Both the position numbers and the translations under genes were made by a program. The notes below the pieces were generated by a model. It saw only the letters and a list, made by a program, of their open reading frames with translations, was not told where the DNA came from and did no database searches. Below, piece by piece: positions 18,733-26,793 of a stretch of 64,000 nt of DNA (position 1 is its first letter; each line of letters begins with the position of its first letter). Location: positions 3,061,501-3,125,500 of the forward strand of contig NZ_JAPDUW010000001.1 in assembly GCF_026015295.1 (NCBI RefSeq). Direction: 5' to 3'. The DNA is from Segatella copri (lineage in GTDB: Bacteria > Bacteroidota > Bacteroidia > Bacteroidales > Bacteroidaceae).

Positions 18733-20181
18733 ATGATAGACAAGCAGAAACAAAAACTCAATATGAAGGTACAGTGGGCGAAGTTCGCAGTGGTTCTCGC
18801 CCTCTATCTTCTCTTTCTGGTTTGGGTAGAAAGCTGGCTGGGACTCATTGTGGTTCCGTTCATCTTCGATGTTTACATCACCAAGAAGATTCACTGGCAG
18901 TGGTGGAAGGATGAGGAAGGTCCTATCCGTTTCATCATGAGCTGGGTAGATGCGCTGGTGTTTGCTCTCGTAGCGGTTTATTTCATCAACCTCTTCTTCT
19001 TCCAGAACTACGTCATTCCGTCTTCCTCTCTCGAAAAGAGTCTCCTTACGGGCGATTATCTCTTCGTGAGCAAGGTAAGCTACGGACCTCGCATTCCTGA
19101 AACTCCGCTCACCATGCCGCTCACCCAGCACACCATGCCGCTGGTCAACGTGAAGAGCTACATAGAGTGGCCTCACTGGGATTACCGCCGCGTGAAGGGT
19201 TTGGGCAACGTGAAGCTCAACGACATCGTGGTGTTCAACTATCCTGCAGGCGATACGCTCGTCAATGAGGAGCGCTATCAGGCGAATGATTACTACCAGA
19301 TGGTTTACAGCATCGGCGACCAGCTGATGCAGCAGAACGGACAGGAAAAGGATGTGCGCGCGATGAACCCATTGCAGCAGCGCCACTATTTTGAGCAGGT
19401 TTATGCTACTGGCCGCAACTACATCAGCAGCATGCCGGGCGAATATGGCGACATCATCAGCCGTCCTACCGACCGCCGCGAGAACTATGTAAAGCGCTGC
19501 GTGGGCTTGCCTGGTCAGACCCTGCAGATCAAGAACCGCATCGTTTATCTGAACGGAAAGGCAAACAAGGAGCCTGATAACGTGCAGTATACTTATAAGA
19601 TGAAGCTCAAGGGCGAGTTCCCAATCGACCTTGCCGATGAGCTGGGAATCACCAACGAAGACCTGCTGATGTATAATCAGAGTGGCGTGATTCCGCTCAC
19701 CAAGAAGGCTTATCTGGCGCTGAAGGCGAACAGAAACCTCGTAGAGAGCATCTCTATCAATACGGATGCAACCTATGGCGACCTCTATCCGCTCAACGCC
19801 TATACCGGCTGGACAAGAGATAATTACGGCCCGGTTTGGATTCCGAAGAAGGGCGAGAGCATCGCTCTTACGCTGAAGAATCTGCCTGTATACGAGCGCT
19901 GCATCAAGGTTTACGAGGGCAACGACCTGAAGGTAGACAACGCCGGACGCATCTTCATCAACGGCAAGCTGGCGAAGAGCTACACCTTCAAGCTCGACTA
20001 CTACTGGATGATGGGCGACAACCGCCACAACTCAGCCGACAGCCGCTACTGGGGTTTCGTGCCTGAGGACCACATCGTGGGCAAGCCTATCTTCATCTGG
20101 TGGAGCCACAGCCCAGATCATCCGGGCTTCTCGGGCATTCGTTGGAATCGCCTCTTCACTTTTGTAGACAATATTAAGTAA
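18733..20181 (+). CDS. lepB: Signal peptidase I
   Basis: 482 residues, long as usual in Bacteroidetes. Two N-terminal membrane segments (about 16-50 and 72-92) precede the catalytic Ser99 in IPSSSLEKSLLTGD. Lys254 in NYVKRCVGLPGQTL is the general base. The last conserved box is MMGDNRHNSADSRYWGFVP. It cleaves signal peptides of exported proteins on the periplasmic side of the inner membrane. It lies between dapB and a smaller paralogue, all in the same direction. Confidence 0.93.
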   Translation: MIDKQKQKLNMKVQWAKFAVVLALYLLFLVWVESWLGLIVVPFIFDVYITKKIHWQWWKDEEGPIRFIMSWVDALVFALVAVYFINLFFFQNYVIPSSSLEKSLLTGDYLFVSKVSYGPRIPETPLTMPLTQHTMPLVNVKSYIEWPHWDYRRVKGLGNVKLNDIVVFNYPAGDTLVNEERYQANDYYQMVYSIGDQLMQQNGQEKDVRAMNPLQQRHYFEQVYATGRNYISSMPGEYGDIISRPTDRRENYVKRCVGLPGQTLQIKNRIVYLNGKANKEPDNVQYTYKMKLKGEFPIDLADELGITNEDLLMYNQSGVIPLTKKAYLALKANRNLVESISINTDATYGDLYPLNAYTGWTRDNYGPVWIPKKGESIALTLKNLPVYERCIKVYEGNDLKVDNAGRIFINGKLAKSYTFKLDYYWMMGDNRHNSADSRYWGFVPEDHIVGKPIFIWWSHSPDHPGFSGIRWNRLFTFVDNIK

Positions 20182-20197
20182 GAAAAAGAAATAAGAA

Positions 20198-20638
20198 TTG
20201 AAGACTGCCGTCAAATTCCTAATAGCATTGGTGTTGTCGCTGCTCCTGGCTTGGGCAGTGCGCACCTATGTTTTCACTATCTTCTCGGTGCCTCAGGGTG
20301 GGCTTCCGCCCCAGCTGAAGGCAGGCAACCGGGTGATAGTGAACAGGATTGACTGCGAAAATTTCGGGCGTGGCGATGTGGTTGTTTTCACCGATACGGT
20401 GGTTTACCAGCCCAAGAACCAGCGCCGCAAGCGCGTCTTCGAGTCTCATTTCATAGGCAGGATAGAGAAGCTTCCGGGCGATACGCTGCGCATCGACACC
20501 GTGCAGTTCGTCATCCCAACCGTATGCTGCAAGCGCTGCGGCTGCAAGGATTGCCGCTTCTATCTCTTGAAGACGCCAACCGGCCAGCAGCTCGTTCATA
20601 AGCACCAGATGATAGGCAAAGCCCATAAGCTGTTCTAG
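20198..20638 (+). CDS. Signal-peptidase-like protein lacking the catalytic dyad
   Basis: 146 residues with an N-terminal membrane segment (7-24). FSVPQGGLPPQLKAGNRVIV aligns with the signal peptidase box P-S-x-S-M-x-P-T-L-x-x-G-D, but the nucleophile position is Gly35. RIEKLPGDTL aligns with the Lys box, but the base position is Gly87. The C-terminal GDNRxNSxDSR box is absent, and a Cys-rich CCKRCGCKDC segment follows. It therefore looks catalytically dead. The only possible start is TTG 20198, as an in-frame stop lies six bases upstream. It follows lepB by 16 bp and may assist or compete with LepB. Confidence 0.75.
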   Translation: MKTAVKFLIALVLSLLLAWAVRTYVFTIFSVPQGGLPPQLKAGNRVIVNRIDCENFGRGDVVVFTDTVVYQPKNQRRKRVFESHFIGRIEKLPGDTLRIDTVQFVIPTVCCKRCGCKDCRFYLLKTPTGQQLVHKHQMIGKAHKLF

Positions 20639-20741
20639 CTTCCTCGCGCCTTCGGAAGCTTGTCCCCCGTCTGCCCCCGTTCCGAGCGATTCCATCGCTC
20701 GTCCCCCTCTTCATCATTAACCCTTCATAACAAAGCAGAAA

Positions 20742-21482
20742 TTGAAAGCCCTTCTTTCTTCCACATATTTCGGCCCCATCCAGTGGTACCAGAAGCTGAA
20801 CCGCTACGATGAATGCCTGATAGAGCGCCACGAGAGCTTTATCAAGCAAACCTATCGTAACCGTATGATCATCCCTACCACCAACGGCCCTCTTGCGCTC
20901 ACCATCCCCACCAATCACGACATCTCCCTGTCGATGAAGGACATCCGCATCTCCGACCACGCCAACTGGCGCCACGTCCACTGGAATGCGCTCCTTTCCG
21001 CCTATGGCGAGAGCCCTTTCTTCGAGTATTATCAGGACGACATCCGCCCCTTCTACGAGAAGAAATACGAGTTCCTCTTCGATTTCAACATGGAGACAAC
21101 CGCGAAGATGATAGAGCTCCTCGACATCCGTCCGAAGATAAGCGTCACTGACGAATACGTTTTAAGTGAAGAACGAAAAGTGAAGAGCATAGAAAGTGAA
21201 GAACGAAGAGTGAAGAGTGAAGAAACAACGTTCGGCGACCGAAGGGAAAGCCAATTCGATAGCCCTGAGGCGCAAGCCCAATTCAACATTCAACATTCAA
21301 CACTCAACACTCCAATCAAGGATTTCCGCGATGCAATTCGCCCCAAGAAACCGCTCCCTGACCCCGAATTCGAGTCGAAGCGCTATTACCAGGTTTACGA
21401 GCAGAAATACGGCTTTCTGCCCAATATGAGCATCCTTGACCTCCTTTTCAATGAAGGCAACGAGGCGATATTCTTCCTATAA
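20742..21482 (+). CDS. WbqC family protein carrying an in-frame repeat insert
   Basis: 246 residues starting at TTG 20742; an in-frame stop upstream excludes an ATG. The start STYFGPIQWYQKL, then HESFIKQTYRNR and the histidine-rich W-R-H-V-H-W stretch match the WbqC family, often near polysaccharide biosynthesis genes. Family function is uncertain. Residues about 143-190 are not part of the family: they are encoded by a DNA repeat shared with the M16 protease gene at 43.8 kb. Behind the insert the family sequence resumes (RPLPDPEFESKRYYQVYEQKYG-like tail), so the protein is probably still made. Confidence 0.82.
   Translation: MKALLSSTYFGPIQWYQKLNRYDECLIERHESFIKQTYRNRMIIPTTNGPLALTIPTNHDISLSMKDIRISDHANWRHVHWNALLSAYGESPFFEYYQDDIRPFYEKKYEFLFDFNMETTAKMIELLDIRPKISVTDEYVLSEERKVKSIESEERRVKSEETTFGDRRESQFDSPEAQAQFNIQHSTLNTPIKDFRDAIRPKKPLPDPEFESKRYYQVYEQKYGFLPNMSILDLLFNEGNEAIFFL
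21170..21312 (+). repeat. In-frame protein-coding repeat insert, copy in the WbqC gene
   Basis: The DNA has a purine-rich 5' part of repeated GTGAAGAACGAAGA units and a central GC-richer part containing TTCGGCGACCGAA. The 3' part is built from AACATTC and AACACTC units. It encodes SEERRVKSEETTFGDRRESQ followed by FDSPEAQAQFNIQHSTLNT. The same peptide, with few changes, is encoded in the same frame in the M16 protease gene (43770-43900). The 5' part is longer here because a unit is duplicated. Confidence 0.9.
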
Positions 21483-21918
21483 GAGAAGAGTATCGCCTTG
21501 TTGTTTTTCCTCCCGTTAACAAAACTTACTCATAGTTTTCTGCCCCGCAACTCATAGTTTTCCGCTCTGAAAGTACATATAAAAAGTGTTTGAGAGAAGA
21601 ATGAGGAAAGTTTACTGGTTATCAGTTACTTTCCTCATTTTGGTTAAAAGTGGCGAGGACAGACGAAGACGGGAATACGACAAGATGAGACAGAGGAACG
21701 TTACCTATCCGTAACCTATACCCCAAATGAGGAATGTTAAGGTTCGGAAGAATGAGGAAGGTTACGAATTGAATTTGAATACTCTGATTTATAGTGAGTT
21801 ACTGATGAGTAACGTAAGATTTTTGGTTACGAACCAAATTTGCCGTGTTCTGCCGTGAAATGCGTAGCAAGAAAAGACTCTTCATGTATTAATTTTGAAC
21901 GCAAAAAAGAATGACGTT
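21483..21918. other. Left island junction with repeated motifs
   Basis: It contains no gene. ACTCATAGTTTTC occurs twice (21528-21540 and 21550-21562). A hairpin with 11-bp arms lies at 21601-21638. A GAGGAA-n-GTTA-like motif recurs at about 21602, 21693, 21727 and 21750; such clustered repeats next to an integrase could be arm-type binding sites. Confidence 0.5.
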
Positions 21919-23091
21919 ATGAAGAGTACATTTTCAATTATCTTCTACCTCAAAAGACAGGTAGTAAAGAAAGATGGTACTGTTCCAGTTATGGGACGTA
22001 TCACAGTGGACGGAACACAGTCGCAGTTCAGTTGCAAGACAACTGCCAATCCAAATTTGTGGGACACCAAGGGCGGACGCATGATAGGTAAGAGTATGCA
22101 GGCTTTGGAAGTGAACCGCAAATTGGACAAGATGCGTGTGAGTATCAGTAAGCATTATCAGGAGATTATGGACAGGGACAACTTCGTCACTGCCGACAAG
22201 GTGAAGAACGCCTTTCTTGGCTTGGAGTATCGTTGCCATACACTGATGAAAGTCTATTCTCAAAGCCGTGATGAAATGGAAAAGCAATATAAGGCTGGCA
22301 TGAAATCTTTGAGTACATACACGAAGTATAGAATCGGGTGTGCCTATGTGGGCGAGTTCTTGCAGACGCATTACCATGTGAAGGATATTGCTCTGAAAGA
22401 GTTATCGCTGCCTTTTATCACAGACTACGAGACTTTTCTCAGAACAGACAAGCATCTGAAGATAAATTCTGCAATGGTGTTTGTCCGCAATCTCCGTGCA
22501 ATGGTATTCCGTGCCATAGATAATGAATGGCTCGTAAAAGACCCATTCAGACGATATGAGTACAAGGAAGAAGAGACCACAAGAGAGTTTCTGAGCAAAG
22601 AAGAGATTCACCTGTTGATGGAAACACCTATCACAAGAAAGAAGATGAGTATGGTGCGTGACTTGTTCCTGTTCTGCTGTTTTACAGGTCTCGCTTTCAT
22701 TGATCTGTACAACTTGAAGGAAGAGAACATCAAGGAATTTTTCGATGAAGGTGAATGGATCGTTATCCATCGACAGAAGACTGGAACGGAAGCCAACATC
22801 AAGTTGCTTGATTATCCCAAGCAAATTATGGAAAAATACCGTGGATTGAGTGAAGACGGCAGGGTGTTTCCAGTACCCAACTACCAAAGTTGTATGGATT
22901 CGCTCAAAAGACTGGGCAAAAAATGTGGTATTACCAAGCCGCTTTCCTGGCACATGAGGAGTCACAGTAAATTCTTTTATTTATTGAATATCAGCGAGTT
23001 GAGTATTTTAAAGAATATGACTGCTAACGATTTAGAAACGAGCTATATTCTTTTTCTTTCACAACTTTGCAATATACAAAGAACGCTTTGA
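21919..23091 (+). pseudogene. Tyrosine recombinase (integrase), C-terminally truncated
   Basis: From ATG 21919 (MKSTFSIIFYLKRQVVK) the sequence follows Bacteroidales tyrosine integrases. It has the N-terminal SAM-like domain, then FLSKEEIHLLMETPI and CCFTGLAFIDLYNLK of the catalytic domain. The family then needs H-x-x-R-H-x-F and a catalytic Tyr, but after LSWHM (near 22955) the sequence turns into unrelated residues and runs to a stop at 23091. The R-H-Y part is therefore lost and the enzyme should be inactive. A matching kind of C-terminal fragment lies at 36587-36790. Confidence 0.8.
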
Positions 23092-23419
23092 TTTCGAGTG
23101 CAAAGTTAAATCTAATTTCTGAAAAACAACATTTTATGCTGTGATTTTACAAAATATTAAGATTAGTCTTTGCAAAGGTAAAAGAGTAGTTACCAACAGT
23201 AATTTTCATGTAACGTCATTTTAAGAGTATGGCAAAAAGAACATATTCATAAACGCATATATGTATCTTGCCATATTGGGAAATCAATTGCTTAGTTCCA
23301 TTTTTGCAGATTATATTTCTATTTTGTCTAAATTACGGAAGAATATAGCAGATATTCAATGGATTCGGATGGATTATCAAAATAAAACGTTATTTTTGTA
23401 GCGTAAAAACGATAAAAAC
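23092..23419. other. AT-rich intergenic region with promoter
   Basis: No gene is visible. Positions 23214-23402 form the first copy of a diverged direct repeat whose partner is 25944-26130. TATTTTTG at 23391-23398 is a -7 element for the XRE gene that starts at 23420. Confidence 0.55.
23214..23402 (+). repeat. Promoter-containing direct repeat, copy 1
   Basis: Shares a long, collinear but diverged sequence with 25944-26130. Matching blocks include AAGAGTATGGCAAAA, TTTTGTCTAAATTACG and GTTATTTTTGTAGC. Both copies end in the -7 element TATTTTTG in front of a small gene. Confidence 0.7.
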
Positions 23420-23629
23420 ATGAAGTTAAATCGCATAAGAGCAGTCTTAGAGGACAAAGGGATAAGCCAAACATGGCTTGCAAAGAAGTTGGGAAGGAGT
23501 TTCAGTACGGTCAATGCTTATGTATGCAACCGCTCTCAACCCAATCTTACCACACTTCTTGAAATTGCGCAGTTGTTGTCTGTGGATATGAAAGAACTTA
23601 TTACAGACGAAAAAGAACGTAATGATTAA
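23420..23629 (+). CDS. XRE-family helix-turn-helix regulator
   Basis: 69 residues that are essentially one HTH_3 domain. KGISQTWLAKKLGRSFSTVN forms helices 2-3, followed by LLEIAQLLSVDMKELI. Such small Cro/CI-like proteins typically repress nearby mobile-element genes. It lies just behind the promoter in direct repeat copy 1 and is first in a run of AT-rich cargo genes. Confidence 0.85.
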   Translation: MKLNRIRAVLEDKGISQTWLAKKLGRSFSTVNAYVCNRSQPNLTTLLEIAQLLSVDMKELITDEKERND

Positions 23630-23649
23630 AGTAATTATGGAATAACAAT

Positions 23650-24035
23650 ATGAAAATAAATAAATTAATCCATATAGTCTTGGCGATAAATATCGGGTGT
23701 TATGCTTTGCCCTAATGGCCTGTTCATCTTCCAAAATGAATTTGGTAGATGAATACTACATATATTCACCCGATGAGTTTCATGAAACATATTATTTGAA
23801 ATGTAAGTTGTCTGGTGACAGAGACCATGAAATAGATAGTTTACATACAGTATATTGGAATGATTCCGCCATCATTTTGGGACGAGGTGAAGGTAAGGAG
23901 AACTGGTGGCTTATCCAAGCGGCAAGTTCTAACTTGAAATGTTGTAATAATGATATTATAAAAGGTCCTTTTTCTAAACAGTATATACAGAAATATATAC
24001 AGAAAGGAAAGTATAAGAAAAAGATTTTACAATAA
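23650..24035 (+). pseudogene. Small lipoprotein, probably frameshifted at its signal peptide
   Basis: ATG 23650 gives MKINKLIHIVLAINIG, a good signal-peptide start, but this frame stops at 23715. The next frame, from 23697, continues with LCFALMACSSSK, a good lipobox, and about 100 further residues including ENWWLIQAASSNLKCCNN. Joining the two needs one frameshift between about 23690 and 23700. If translation instead starts at ATG 23697 the signal would be unusually short. No family is recognised. Confidence 0.55.
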
Positions 24036-24061
24036 AATGGAGTTTTGTACCATATAATAAC

Positions 24062-24682
24062 ATGAAGTCATCAGAATTAAGCAAGCTCATGAGAAAGTTG
24101 AATCTCCCCGATAAGTTCAAGAAAAAGGGGCGATTAGCATATTATACATTGGCTCATAAAACTGGGGCAATGGTGTTGGTTGGATTCTATTTGGATAATT
24201 CCATAGACCCAAATTCATTCTTCGTCAACTATTTCGCTCAATGCCTTTATGTGCCTTTTAGTACCTATAACTTTAGCTTAGGAAACAGAGTTGGCTCATA
24301 TTGGGACTCCAATAGAATTTCAGAACTTCAAGACTGTTTGAATGAATTTGATGTGTTTGATAAACTGAATTCTTTTGACGATTTCTTGTTGTTCCTTGAC
24401 AAGCATCCGTACTATGGTTCAAAAAATAATCAAGATGAATATTTTGCTTTAACCTATTATCTATTGGAATACTATCGCAAATCAGTACACTTCTTGGATA
24501 AAATAATCTCATTAAATAAAAGGGATGACAGCAATCTTTTCTTGCATCAAATAGAGAATGCTCTATTACTGAAAGGCTACATCGAAACAGGAGAGTATGA
24601 TAAAGGTGTTAGCCAAATCTTACAATGGCAAGAGCAAACGATTAAAGGAATAGGATTAAAGATAAATGACCAAAGATTATGA
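24062..24682 (+). CDS. Hypothetical cargo protein, DUF4304-like appearance
   Basis: 206 residues, no signal peptide. The N-terminus (LPDKFKKKGRLAYYTLAHK, then FFVNYFAQCLYVPFSTYNFS and LGNRVG) resembles from memory a family found among orphan immunity-type genes. The C-terminal half is helical with LLEYYRKSVHFLDKII. The assignment is weak. Its stop overlaps the start of the next lipoprotein gene by four bases (ATGA), so the two are translationally coupled. Confidence 0.5.
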   Translation: MKSSELSKLMRKLNLPDKFKKKGRLAYYTLAHKTGAMVLVGFYLDNSIDPNSFFVNYFAQCLYVPFSTYNFSLGNRVGSYWDSNRISELQDCLNEFDVFDKLNSFDDFLLFLDKHPYYGSKNNQDEYFALTYYLLEYYRKSVHFLDKIISLNKRDDSNLFLHQIENALLLKGYIETGEYDKGVSQILQWQEQTIKGIGLKINDQRL

Positions 24683-25065
24683 AATATATATGCTTCATTT
24701 TTTGTGTTCTTTTTGTTGGAGCATGTTCCAACAAAAGCTACAAAGACACTTTGTTCTGTGAACTGGACGAAGAAGTACAAGACACATTGCTATCTATAAG
24801 CCAAAAAGTTTTCGAACATGACTACGAGGCACCAGACATGATAGACTTTTCGGGCTACTGCAAATTGAGCGTAAAGTTTTTGAGTTCTTGGGTGATTAGT
24901 AAGCAAATTGTAGATACTGTTAACAAGAAAAGTGTGTCATTGCCAACAAATGCCCCAATGCCATATATCGTGCATAACAACACTATTTATTATCCCTATG
25001 AATACAACTTGTTGGTATTTGGATTTAAGAATAAGACGAAATTCAGAACTATAAAAATGAAGTAA
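24679..25065 (+). CDS. Small lipoprotein of unknown function
   Basis: 128 residues with signal peptide and lipobox LFVGAC (lipidated Cys16). No domain is recognised. It overlaps the preceding gene by four bases and the following tiny frame by one base (TAATG), indicating tight coupling in one transcript. It is AT-rich like its neighbours and is presumably anchored in a membrane facing the periplasm. Confidence 0.65.
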   Translation: MKYICFIFCVLFVGACSNKSYKDTLFCELDEEVQDTLLSISQKVFEHDYEAPDMIDFSGYCKLSVKFLSSWVISKQIVDTVNKKSVSLPTNAPMPYIVHNNTIYYPYEYNLLVFGFKNKTKFRTIKMK

Positions 25066-25175
25066 TGAATACTGGACAAAAGATAAAGGAGGGTGATTGG
25101 TTTTGTGCCATCGAGGGCTTAGCCATAGCTGATAAAATTTATGATTTCAATTTCGAGGACTTGAATAAGTATTGA
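25065..25175 (+). CDS. Tiny ORF of 36 residues coupled to the lipoprotein gene
   Basis: ATG 25065 overlaps the previous stop (TAATG), and the frame reads MNTGQKIKEGDWFCAIEGLA with about 16 more residues. It ends at 25175, three bases before the next ATG. It could be a real small protein or the remnant N-terminus of a larger gene. Confidence 0.35.
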   Translation: MNTGQKIKEGDWFCAIEGLAIADKIYDFNFEDLNKY

Positions 25176-25177
25176 AA

Positions 25178-25879
25178 ATGAGCAATGATGCATTAACAAC
25201 CCCACGAATTATGTACTATCAAATAACATTTACGTTAGATAAAAGAATCAGAGGCAGATACGAAATGCCACATACTGTTAAGATAAAATCAAAGGACTTT
25301 CTGGACTATATGTCTGAGAAAAATAGGAATATTTTGATGTATTTTAAGAATGAACATGACATATATATAAATATGCCCGATGAAATAGAGGGACAAATTA
25401 TCAAAAGGAAAGACTATGTTGATTTCATGGATTTTTCGCCTGCATGCCTAAGTTTGAAGGCTGTTGTCAGCGCAAAAGTTAAAAATGTACTTGAACAAAT
25501 ACACGTTCGTAAATCAGAATACATTCTGAAGCGAATAAAAATTGACGGCATCGCATCTGACTTTTATCTTTTGTTTGTGCCGATTATTAAAGATACAGAA
25601 TTTGTTTATCCTAAGTGCGAGTTTATTGATATATACAATGAAAAATGTAAAGTATTTCAAAACAGAAAGGAGTTTTACAACGACAATGATATTTACTTCC
25701 CAAAGCGAATCACACTAACACCGAAATATAGAAACCAAGATTTGCTATATCCACAAGGTTCTGATGTCTTTTTCTCAAAAAGAGTTCTTGACGCTTTTGC
25801 AGATGAAAAAATTGTTTGTTATGACATTATTAAGGGCGGATGTTTCTATTGTACGGTAGAAACAACTGACGAGATATAA
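25178..25879 (+). CDS. Hypothetical cargo protein, possibly immunity-like
   Basis: 233 residues from ATG 25178; a TTG two codons earlier is less likely. No signal peptide. The C-terminal stretch DVFFSKRVLDAFADEKIVCY followed by DIIKGGCFYC resembles, from memory, the end of DUF1629/Imm11-type immunity proteins, where a late segment contacts the toxin. That match is tentative. It is the last gene of the AT-rich group and no toxin gene adjoins it. Confidence 0.5.
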   Translation: MSNDALTTPRIMYYQITFTLDKRIRGRYEMPHTVKIKSKDFLDYMSEKNRNILMYFKNEHDIYINMPDEIEGQIIKRKDYVDFMDFSPACLSLKAVVSAKVKNVLEQIHVRKSEYILKRIKIDGIASDFYLLFVPIIKDTEFVYPKCEFIDIYNEKCKVFQNRKEFYNDNDIYFPKRITLTPKYRNQDLLYPQGSDVFFSKRVLDAFADEKIVCYDIIKGGCFYCTVETTDEI

Positions 25880-25943
25880 AAATTAAGCCCTCATGAGCAC
25901 ATCTGTTGTCATTTGCCACAACTCTGTGCAATTATCCGGTTTT

Positions 25944-26130
25944 GTCATTTCAAGAGTATGGCAAAAGAACAAATATTCATTGCAAACATATATCTTGCTG
26001 TGTTAGAAAACCATTTATTTAAGTTCCACATTTACAGATTCTATTTTCATTTTGTCTAAATTACGATAGAATATCGTAGATTTTCAAGGGATTATAACCG
26101 ATTATCACTACAAAATGTTATTTTTGTAGC
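25944..26130 (+). repeat. Promoter-containing direct repeat, copy 2
   Basis: Diverged second copy of 23214-23402, ending in the -7 element TATTTTTG (26119-26126) and TAGC. It lies inside the gene-free stretch 25880-26197 and supplies the promoter of the membrane-protein gene at 26198. Apart from this repeat the stretch holds nothing recognisable. Confidence 0.7.
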
Positions 26131-26197
26131 AGGAAATGAGTATAAAACAGCATTTCATTGTACTGTACAACGCAAAGTAAAATATAATGAACGTAAT

Positions 26198-26608
26198 ATG
26201 AAACTAAGAGATAAAGATACAAAGAAATATTTGCTCACAGTATTTGTGGCTACATTTGTTGCCTATATTATTCCTGCAGTGGTCTTGTACTTGGGACATT
26301 TTATGGGCATTATGCTTACGATTTGTATTTCCTTGTTTAACTTGAGTATGGCTTTGCTTGCTTGGCTTTGGGCAAAATCTGTTAGAAAGGAATTTTTGCT
26401 GAAAAGACAAATAATATTGAATAGTCTTGTGACGTTGCTTTTGATAGGCATTATTTCCTTAGTTGTAACCAATGGGGCAGCCTTATCTTTGAGCCTCATA
26501 GTGTTTGTTTGGTTGGGGATAGTCAATCTCCTGCCAATTTGTATCCAGTATGCCATTTATTCTTTTATTTCAAAAAGAACCAATTCAAAGAAAGAGAGGC
26601 CTATATGA
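26198..26608 (+). CDS. Small four-helix membrane protein of unknown function
   Basis: 136 residues with four predicted membrane segments: YLLTVFVATFVAYIIPAVVL, then stretches near residues 37-60, 73-95 and 99-122. The ends are basic (KLRDKDTKK and SKRTNSKKERP). No family is recognised. It follows the second promoter repeat and precedes a broken copy of the Cys-motif/TonB gene type. Confidence 0.6.
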   Translation: MKLRDKDTKKYLLTVFVATFVAYIIPAVVLYLGHFMGIMLTICISLFNLSMALLAWLWAKSVRKEFLLKRQIILNSLVTLLLIGIISLVVTNGAALSLSLIVFVWLGIVNLLPICIQYAIYSFISKRTNSKKERPI

Positions 26609-26619
26609 AGTATATAGAA

Positions 26620-26793
26620 TTGTTTTGGAATAGGCTATATTATTGCATTTTTAACTGCGATAAGAAAACGCAAACTCTCTGAAATGAACCTCGAAAAGCT
26701 CAATGTTATCACTTTGACAGAAAGTGGAGGACTCATGGGTGAAATTGTTGTTATCAAAAAAGGACATAAGCATAAAAAAAATAAACTATGGCA
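26620..26793 (+). pseudogene. Fragment of a carboxypeptidase-regulatory-like/TonB protein
   Basis: The frame reads IRKRKLSEMNLEKLNVITLT and then ESGGLMGEIVVIKKGHK. This aligns with LSEMSRDKLNIITLIFNESA of the intact gene at 27605. No start or N-terminal domain is present, so it is the decayed tail of a third paralogue lying directly before the two intact ones. Confidence 0.6.

Noticed and set aside
18709..20028. A 439-codon open frame antisense to lepB
   Set aside because: Opposite the catalytic regions of signal peptidase, with no independent evidence.
23697..24035. Lipoprotein starting at ATG 23697
   Set aside because: Only about eight residues would precede the lipobox Cys, too few for a normal signal peptide; a frameshift from ATG 23650 explains the sequence better.
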